Assembly (NCBI GenBank): GCA_025351615.1
Contig: JANXVP010000175.1
Coordinates: forward strand, 1 to 10,322
Direction of reading: 5' to 3'
Length of the DNA stretch: 10,322 bases
Origin: Ramlibacter sp.
GTDB lineage: Bacteria; Pseudomonadota; Gammaproteobacteria; Burkholderiales; Burkholderiaceae_C
Below are positions 6,440 to 10,322 of the stretch, one piece after another (the first letter of the stretch is position 1; each line of letters starts with the position of its first letter). A program made the position numbers and the translations under genes. The notes under the pieces are model-generated. The model was not told the origin of the DNA, did no database searches, and worked only from the letters and a program-made list of their open reading frames with translations.

Positions 6440-7411
6440 ATGTTCCATCCCTTGCTTCTCCGCGCCGTACTGGCGCTGCTGCTGGGCGTCGCTGCCGTTG
6501 CGCCGGTGCAGGCCCAGTCCGCGGCCCGCACCATCCGCTTCGTGGTGCCTTTCGGGCCGGGCGGAGCGGGTGACCTCACCGCCAGGATCGTGGCCCAGAA
6601 GATGTCCGAATCCATGGGCCAGCCGATCGTGATCGACAACAAGCCCGGTGCCGGCGGCGTGGTTGCAACCTCCGCCGTGGCCAAGGCGGCGCCCGATGGC
6701 CTGACGCTGCTGCTGCTCACCAACGCCACCGCAGTTACCGCCAGCATGTTCAAGTCGCTGCCGTACGACACGCTCAAGGACCTGGCACCGATCACCACCA
6801 TTGGCTACTTCGACATGGCGGTGGTGGCCTCCCCAGATTCGCCCTTCAAGACCCTGCCCGAGCTCCTGGCCTATGCGAAGGCAAACCCCGGCCGCCTGAA
6901 CATCGGGTCGATCAACGTCGGCAGTTCGCAGAACCTGGCGGCGCAGATGTTCAAGAGCGGCGCAGGGATCGACGCGCAGGTGGTGCCCTTCAACGGAACG
7001 CCGGCGCTCGTGACCGCCCTGCGCGGGGGGAGCATCGACGCGGCCGTCGAGATCCTTGCGCCCATGGTCACGCAGATCAAGGGCAATGCGCTGCGCGCGC
7101 TGGCGGTGATGGGCGACAAGCGCACCCCCGACCTGCCGGGCGTTCCCACCGTTGCCGAGAGCGGCGTGCCGGGCTTCGGCGTTTCGGCGTGGAACGGCAT
7201 GGGCACCACGGGCGGCACGCCGCCTGCAATCATCGAGAGGCTGAACCGCGAGGCCAATGCCGCGCTCGCCTCGCCCGACGTGCGCAAGCGCCTGGCCGAG
7301 CTCTATGTCGAAGCGCGCGGCAGCACGGCCGACCAGATGTCGAAGCTGCTGCAAAGTGAGATCCAGCGCTGGTCGCAGGTGATCGACCAGGCCGGCATCC
7401 CCAGGCTTTGA
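6440..7411 (+). CDS. Bug/TctC-family tripartite tricarboxylate receptor
   Basis: This is a complete 323-residue periplasmic receptor. The start at 6440 was chosen because it begins a clean Sec signal peptide (MFHPLLLRAVLALLLGVAA to VQAQ, cleavage near residue 25). The open frame extends further upstream to 6041, but that part overlaps the hydrolase remnant in another frame and does not look like protein. The Shine-Dalgarno is poor (GAG followed by an A-run). Signatures are IRFVVPFGPGGAGDLTARIV, IDNKPGAGGVVATSAVAKAAP, LTLLLLTNAT, a GSINVGSSQN loop, VVPFNGTPALV, and LPGVPTVAESGVPG with SAWNGMGTTGGTPP. The Leu-rich segment LTLLLLTNATAVTA replaces the more usual YTLLMG-type run. It is 30 bases ahead of a LigI-like lactonase, so the pair probably imports and hydrolyses a related carboxylated lactone or its precursor. 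Confidence 0.95.
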   Translation: MFHPLLLRAVLALLLGVAAVAPVQAQSAARTIRFVVPFGPGGAGDLTARIVAQKMSESMGQPIVIDNKPGAGGVVATSAVAKAAPDGLTLLLLTNATAVTASMFKSLPYDTLKDLAPITTIGYFDMAVVASPDSPFKTLPELLAYAKANPGRLNIGSINVGSSQNLAAQMFKSGAGIDAQVVPFNGTPALVTALRGGSIDAAVEILAPMVTQIKGNALRALAVMGDKRTPDLPGVPTVAESGVPGFGVSAWNGMGTTGGTPPAIIERLNREANAALASPDVRKRLAELYVEARGSTADQMSKLLQSEIQRWSQVIDQAGIPRL

Positions 7412-7441
7412 GTTCCATCAAGCGAAACCAGAGGCATTGAC

Positions 7442-8344
7442 ATGAGCACCCCCGACAAAGCGCCGGCCGCCATCCAGCCCCCGCATCCCAACCCGAGCCG
7501 CCCGGCGTACCGCCCGCCGCCCGGTGCGTGCGACGCGCACTGCCACGTGTTCGGGCCCGGTGACCGCTTCCCCTACTCCGGCAAACGTACCTACACGCCG
7601 CCCGACGCGCCGGTGGAGCGCCTGCGCGCCCTGCACGAGATGCTGGGCATCGAACGCGTGGTGCTGGTGCAGGCCAGCGTGCACGGCGACGACAACAGCG
7701 CGATGCTCGACGCCATTGCGCAGTCGCCTGACACCTACCGTGGCGTCGCCATGGTCGGCCCCGGGGTCACCGACGCCGAGCTGCAGGCACTGCACCGCGG
7801 CGGCGTGCGCTCTGTGCGTTTCAATTTCGTCCAGCATCTGGGGGGCGCCCCGGATCTGCCCACGGTGCAGCGGATGGCGGAGCGCATCAAGCCGCTGGGC
7901 TGGCACCTGGTGCTGCACCTCGATGCCGAGGACCTGGTCACCTACCGGGACTTCCTGCTGGGCCTGCCGGTGCCTTTCGCCATCGACCACATGGGCCGGA
8001 CGATGGTCAAGAACGGCCTGCAGCAACGTCCCTTCGAGCTACTGCTGGATCTCATGAAGACCAACGAAAGGGCATGGGTGAAGGTGACTGGCGCCGAACG
8101 CATTTCCGATGCGCTGTCCGCAGCCCCGGGCGGCCCTTATTCGGACGCCGTGCCTTTCGCGCGCAGGCTCATCGAGGCCGCGCCCGACCGCGTTTTGTGG
8201 GGCACCGACTGGCCGCATCCCAACGTGCGCGAGATGCCCGACGACGGCAAGCTGGTTGACCTGCTGCCGCAGTTCGCATCGGACGAGACACAGCTGCGCA
8301 AGCTGCTGGTGGACAACCCCACGCGTCTTTACTGGTACGACTGA
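7442..8344 (+). CDS. LigI-like amidohydrolase (2-pyrone-4,6-dicarboxylate lactonase family)
   Basis: This 300-residue cytoplasmic amidohydrolase-2 family enzyme closely resembles LigI, which hydrolyses 2-pyrone-4,6-dicarboxylate to an oxalomesaconate in protocatechuate/gallate 4,5-cleavage. Matching features are PAYRPPPGACDAHCHVFGPG with H33 and H35, RFPYS and YTPPDAP (about 42-57), VVLVQASVHGDDNSAMLDAI (73-92), GVRSVRFNF (121-129), IDHMGR with H183, and WGTDWPHPN with catalytic Asp256 and His259, then NPTRLYW at the C-terminus. All residues expected for catalysis are present. Spacing to the Bug gene is 30 bases with a modest AGAGG, so they are probably cotranscribed. No ligA/B/C/J homologue is in the window, so the exact substrate could be another lactone; 4-sulfomuconolactone hydrolase and related enzymes share this fold and motifs. 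Family assignment is firm, exact reaction inferred. Confidence 0.9.
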   Translation: MSTPDKAPAAIQPPHPNPSRPAYRPPPGACDAHCHVFGPGDRFPYSGKRTYTPPDAPVERLRALHEMLGIERVVLVQASVHGDDNSAMLDAIAQSPDTYRGVAMVGPGVTDAELQALHRGGVRSVRFNFVQHLGGAPDLPTVQRMAERIKPLGWHLVLHLDAEDLVTYRDFLLGLPVPFAIDHMGRTMVKNGLQQRPFELLLDLMKTNERAWVKVTGAERISDALSAAPGGPYSDAVPFARRLIEAAPDRVLWGTDWPHPNVREMPDDGKLVDLLPQFASDETQLRKLLVDNPTRLYWYD

Positions 8345-8361
8345 GCCTGCGCTGCAGGTTT
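8345..8361 (+). terminator. Possible weak intrinsic terminator
   Basis: Directly after the TGA of the lactonase, CCTGC-GCT-GCAGG (8346-8358) makes a 5 bp GC-rich stem with a 3-base loop followed by TTT. The stem and T-run are short, so it would be a weak terminator. Confidence 0.3.
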
Positions 8362-8554
8362 GCCGAGGTCACCCGGATCGCACCAGGCCCGACCAGATCG
8401 CCATCTCCTGGAGAAAGCCGCAGCAAGCTCCATCACCTCCGCGCCTGCGCCAGCAGCTCGAGTCCGGCGCCAGCGCTCCGCAAGCGCCAACTGGCCGAAG
8501 TCGGGTCAGTTGCGGCCTTTTGTCCCGCAACGGGGAGAAAAGCTCGGGGCACCA

Positions 8555-8643
8555 GGAACGGGTTCGAGAAACGCGGGTGCGCGAGCGGCGCCACCACCCG
8601 CGCGATGGCGCTGGACAGACTCCATACGGTCCGTGATGCTCCT
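8555..8643 (-). pseudogene. Possible relic of a LysR gene start
   Basis: On the minus strand AGGAG (8643-8639) precedes a frame reading T-DRMESVQ. LysR genes often begin M-DR(M/L)ES(V/L)(Q/R), and here ACG (8634-8632) stands where ATG would be. After one frame shift past the Gln codon the sequence reads AIARVVAPLA, like the first helix of such regulators. Beyond that no LysR homology is visible. The resemblance is short and could be chance; listed as a tentative fossil of a lost regulator. Confidence 0.25.
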
Positions 8644-8695
8644 GGATAGCAAGTGTGGGAATAACCCTAAGTTCCAGGAAGATGCCGCGGGGGAC

Positions 8696-8722
8696 ACCGC
8701 GATAACCGTCGGTGATCGCGGT
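8696..8722. repeat. 27 bp near-perfect palindrome
   Basis: ACCGCGAT (8696-8703) and ATCGCGGT (8715-8722) are exact inverted arms around AACCGTCGGTG, whose inner ACC/GGT also pair around GTC. The whole forms an 11-pair stem with one A/G mismatch and a 3-base loop. No T-run follows on either strand, so it is not a standard terminator. It could be a dimeric repressor operator, an RNA hairpin, or a remnant of a lost gene's control region. Confidence 0.6.
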
Positions 8723-8988
8723 CTTGGTTCCGGCGCTGCCCCGGGCCCAAAGAGGGAGAGCTATGCCGTACGCCTTCTCGGGGGCCGTATTCCGCCGCCA
8801 AAAAACTCAGTTGTGCCGGCTTTCTTGGGAACGCATCCCATCGTCCACCAGGTGAGCTCTACATATAAGTGCGTCCTATAGCTGCCACAGGAAATAAGTA
8901 GTTTCGCCAGATACCCTTGAAACCTAGACTCGTCCCCAGCCTAGGCCGAGACGTCAGAACGGCGCGTGCGAACGACAACGAGGATGCA

Positions 8989-10218
8989 ATGAAACCGGCA
9001 GCAGCAAAGAACATCAGCTTCGTCAGCCATAGCGACATCGGTGGCCGCGGTGACGGCGTCCAGATCATGGTGCATCGCGGCTACGCGTACGTGGGCCACG
9101 GCTTCAGCAACGGTATCTCGGTGATTGACGTGCGCGATCCGCGCCAGCCGAAAACGGTCAACTTCATTGCATGTCCGCCAGGCACGCGCGCGTTGCACCT
9201 GCAAACGCATGACGACCTGCTGCTCTGCGTCAATGCGCCGAGCGTATGGACGATGGAGGAATTCCAAAAGGACGAAAAAGTTTATTTCGGGGCCTCGCCG
9301 GTGGACAGCCTCAAGCGCCAGATGGGTAAGTTCACGTCCGGGGTGCGCGTGTTCGACATCAAGGACCCGGTGAACCCCCGCGAGATCGGCTTCATGCCCG
9401 TCGACGGCATCGGACCGCACCGGATCTGGTACGTTGGCGGGCGGTACGCGTACGCATCGATCCACTTCGCCGACTACACCGACCAGATCTTCGCCGTCAT
9501 CGACCTGCAGGATCCCAGCAGGCCCGAGGTCGTGGGCAAGTGGGCGCTCCCGGGCATGTGGGCCGGCGGCGGCGAAAAGCCGACGTGGAAGCCGGGCCGG
9601 CGCTACTCGCTGCACCACGCGCTCGTGGCGGGCGACCTTGCGTTCGGCTCCTGGCGCGACGGCGGGATGACCATCCTCGACATCAAGGACAAGACCAACC
9701 CTAAACTGCTTGCACACCGCAACACGGACCCGCCGTTCGGGGGCATGACCCATTCCGCGCTGCCGCTACCAGACCGCAACCTGCTGGTGCTTGCCGATGA
9801 AGCCACAGGGACCGACCAGCCGAAGTACATCTGGGTCTACGACGTACGCGAGCCGACGAACCCGGTCAGCATCGCGACAATGCCGCAGCCGAAGGAGGCC
9901 GACTACTTCGCCAAGGGAGGCAAATTCGGCTCCCACAACCTGCACGAGAACAGGCCGGGTTCGTTCCAGAGTTCGCGCCTGGTGTTCGCCACTTACTACA
10001 ACGCGGGCGTGCGCGCATACGACATCACCGACCCGTTCCGCCCCGAGGAGATGGGGTACTTCGTGCCTCCCGACCCCGAGAAGATGATGGATCCCAGGCC
10101 GGGCATGCCGCAGGTGATCCAGAACGCGGACTGCTACGTCGACAAGGACGGGTTCATGTACGTCACCGATCCCAACGCCGGGCTCTACATCCTTCACTAT
10201 GACGGCAAGCTGTACTGA
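8989..10218 (+). CDS. LVIVD-repeat beta-propeller protein
   Basis: This 409-residue protein is built of LVIVD-type repeats, seen as the recurring pattern (V/I)-x-D-(V/I/L)-x-D-P-x-x-P near residues 43-58 (VIDVRDPRQP), 120-131 (VFDIKDPVNP), 169-180 (AVIDLQDPSRP), 228-240 (ILDIKDKTNP), 283-293 (VYDVREPTNP) and 343-353 (AYDITDPFRP). A seventh weaker turn (GLYILHYDG) closes the chain. This implies a six- to seven-bladed propeller. His residues sit in short non-repeat motifs: GPHRIWYV, YSLHHALVAGD, MTHSALPLPD and GSHNLHENRPGS, suggestive of a metal or ligand site in the central channel. The start at 8989 is chosen because GAGG lies five bases upstream and the protein begins MKPAAAKNISFVSHSD; a TTG at 8917 would add 24 residues without a binding site or signal peptide. 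No export signal, so probably cytoplasmic. It is followed after 43 bases by an exported protein. Enzymatic role unknown. Confidence 0.87.
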   Translation: MKPAAAKNISFVSHSDIGGRGDGVQIMVHRGYAYVGHGFSNGISVIDVRDPRQPKTVNFIACPPGTRALHLQTHDDLLLCVNAPSVWTMEEFQKDEKVYFGASPVDSLKRQMGKFTSGVRVFDIKDPVNPREIGFMPVDGIGPHRIWYVGGRYAYASIHFADYTDQIFAVIDLQDPSRPEVVGKWALPGMWAGGGEKPTWKPGRRYSLHHALVAGDLAFGSWRDGGMTILDIKDKTNPKLLAHRNTDPPFGGMTHSALPLPDRNLLVLADEATGTDQPKYIWVYDVREPTNPVSIATMPQPKEADYFAKGGKFGSHNLHENRPGSFQSSRLVFATYYNAGVRAYDITDPFRPEEMGYFVPPDPEKMMDPRPGMPQVIQNADCYVDKDGFMYVTDPNAGLYILHYDGKLY

Positions 10219-10261
10219 CAGCCGGCCAACACCCCTCAAGCCCAAAAAAAGGAGACGAGAC

Positions 10262-10322
10262 ATGAAGTGGATCAAGAATGCATGCGCGGCGGGCATCGTC
10301 GCGGCCGCGGCCTGCGCCAGCG
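10262..10322 (+). CDS. N-terminus of an exported protein (runs off right edge)
   Basis: Twenty codons are visible after an excellent AAAGGAG seven bases before the ATG. The sequence MKWIKNACAAGIVAAAACAS has a positively charged start (two Lys) and an Ala-rich hydrophobic core, the form of a Sec signal peptide; Cys18 after Ala-Ala-Ala could also be a lipoprotein attachment site. It lies 43 bases after the LVIVD gene and is probably in the same operon. Another Bug receptor, a c-type cytochrome or a lipoprotein are all possible; identity cannot be decided from this fragment. Confidence 0.75.
   Translation, partial: MKWIKNACAAGIVAAAACAS

Larger units (their letters stand above)
8345..8988. other. 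Gene-poor stretch between the lactonase and LVIVD genes
   Basis: About 640 bases without an intact gene. Open frames here have no recognisable protein character. From left to right it holds a possible weak terminator (8346-8361), a faint decayed LysR-like gene start on the minus strand (about 8555-8643), a 27 bp near-perfect palindrome (8696-8722), and a less GC-rich segment (8860-8920). That last segment contains TATAAG (8864-8869), a good -10 lacking a clear -35. The promoter of the LVIVD gene must lie in the last part but cannot be fixed by eye. The stretch looks like the scar of lost genes rather than a designed spacer. Confidence 0.6.

Noticed and set aside
8360..8881. Plus-strand open frame in the gene-poor stretch
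   Set aside because: Low-complexity Ala/Pro/Arg-rich conceptual product with no recognisable motif or start signal; it runs through the palindrome.
8917..8988. TTG start adding 24 residues to the LVIVD protein
   Set aside because: No ribosome binding site or signal sequence; the ATG at 8989 has GAGG at good spacing and begins the family-like sequence.
1..10322. Mobile elements, CRISPR arrays, tRNA or rRNA genes
   Set aside because: No transposase, terminal inverted repeats, regularly spaced repeats or tRNA-like cloverleaf was seen by eye on either strand.

Overview
The window is GC-rich, densely coded DNA from a Gram-negative bacterium. It carries four genes for Bug/TctC-type periplasmic solute receptors (three complete, one cut by the left edge), a LysR regulator diverging from a catabolic operon, and two amidohydrolase-2 family genes. 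This heavy expansion of orphan Bug receptors is typical of Burkholderiales (Comamonadaceae/Alcaligenaceae such as Variovorax, Bordetella, Achromobacter). The order-level placement is an inference from gene content and codon use; no marker gene is present.

Left cluster (1-4214). A minus-strand operon reads, in transcription order: amidohydrolase (2297-3166), a protein of the 4,5-dihydroxyphthalate decarboxylase (Pht5)/periplasmic-binding-protein-like family (1401-2300), a Bug receptor (399-1394), and, after a 158 bp gap, a second Bug receptor running off the left edge. The first three genes are tightly coupled: an ATGA stop/start overlap, then a Shine-Dalgarno that runs into the preceding stop codon. 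A LysR regulator (3276-4214, plus strand) diverges from this operon across a 109 bp intergenic region that contains an 18 bp dyad. The expected logic is that a Bug receptor captures an organic acid, the amidohydrolase and Pht5-like protein process it, and LysR senses it.

Middle (4215-6439). This part is partly decayed. A minus-strand OmpR-type response regulator lacks the first third of its receiver domain, and no start codon lies upstream of its phosphoacceptor Asp. A third Bug gene (4966-5958, plus) is intact. It is followed by the remnant of a secreted metallo-beta-lactamase-fold hydrolase with an in-frame TAG and a large in-frame internal deletion that removes the metal-binding core.

Right cluster (6440-10322, plus). 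A fourth Bug gene sits 30 bp ahead of a LigI-like lactonase (2-pyrone-4,6-dicarboxylate lactonase family) with all expected catalytic residues. About 640 bp without an intact gene follows; it holds a possible terminator, a faint trace of a decayed LysR gene start on the minus strand, and a 27 bp near-perfect palindrome. Then comes an LVIVD-repeat beta-propeller protein (8989-10218) with conserved-looking His clusters, followed by the first 20 codons of an exported protein.

No tRNA, rRNA, CRISPR array, insertion sequence or TctA/TctB membrane gene was seen. The most interesting points are the repeated Bug plus amidohydrolase pairing, the Pht5-like protein of uncertain chemistry coupled to transport, the Asp-to-Asn change in the first amidohydrolase, the His-rich LVIVD propeller, and the three independent traces of gene decay.
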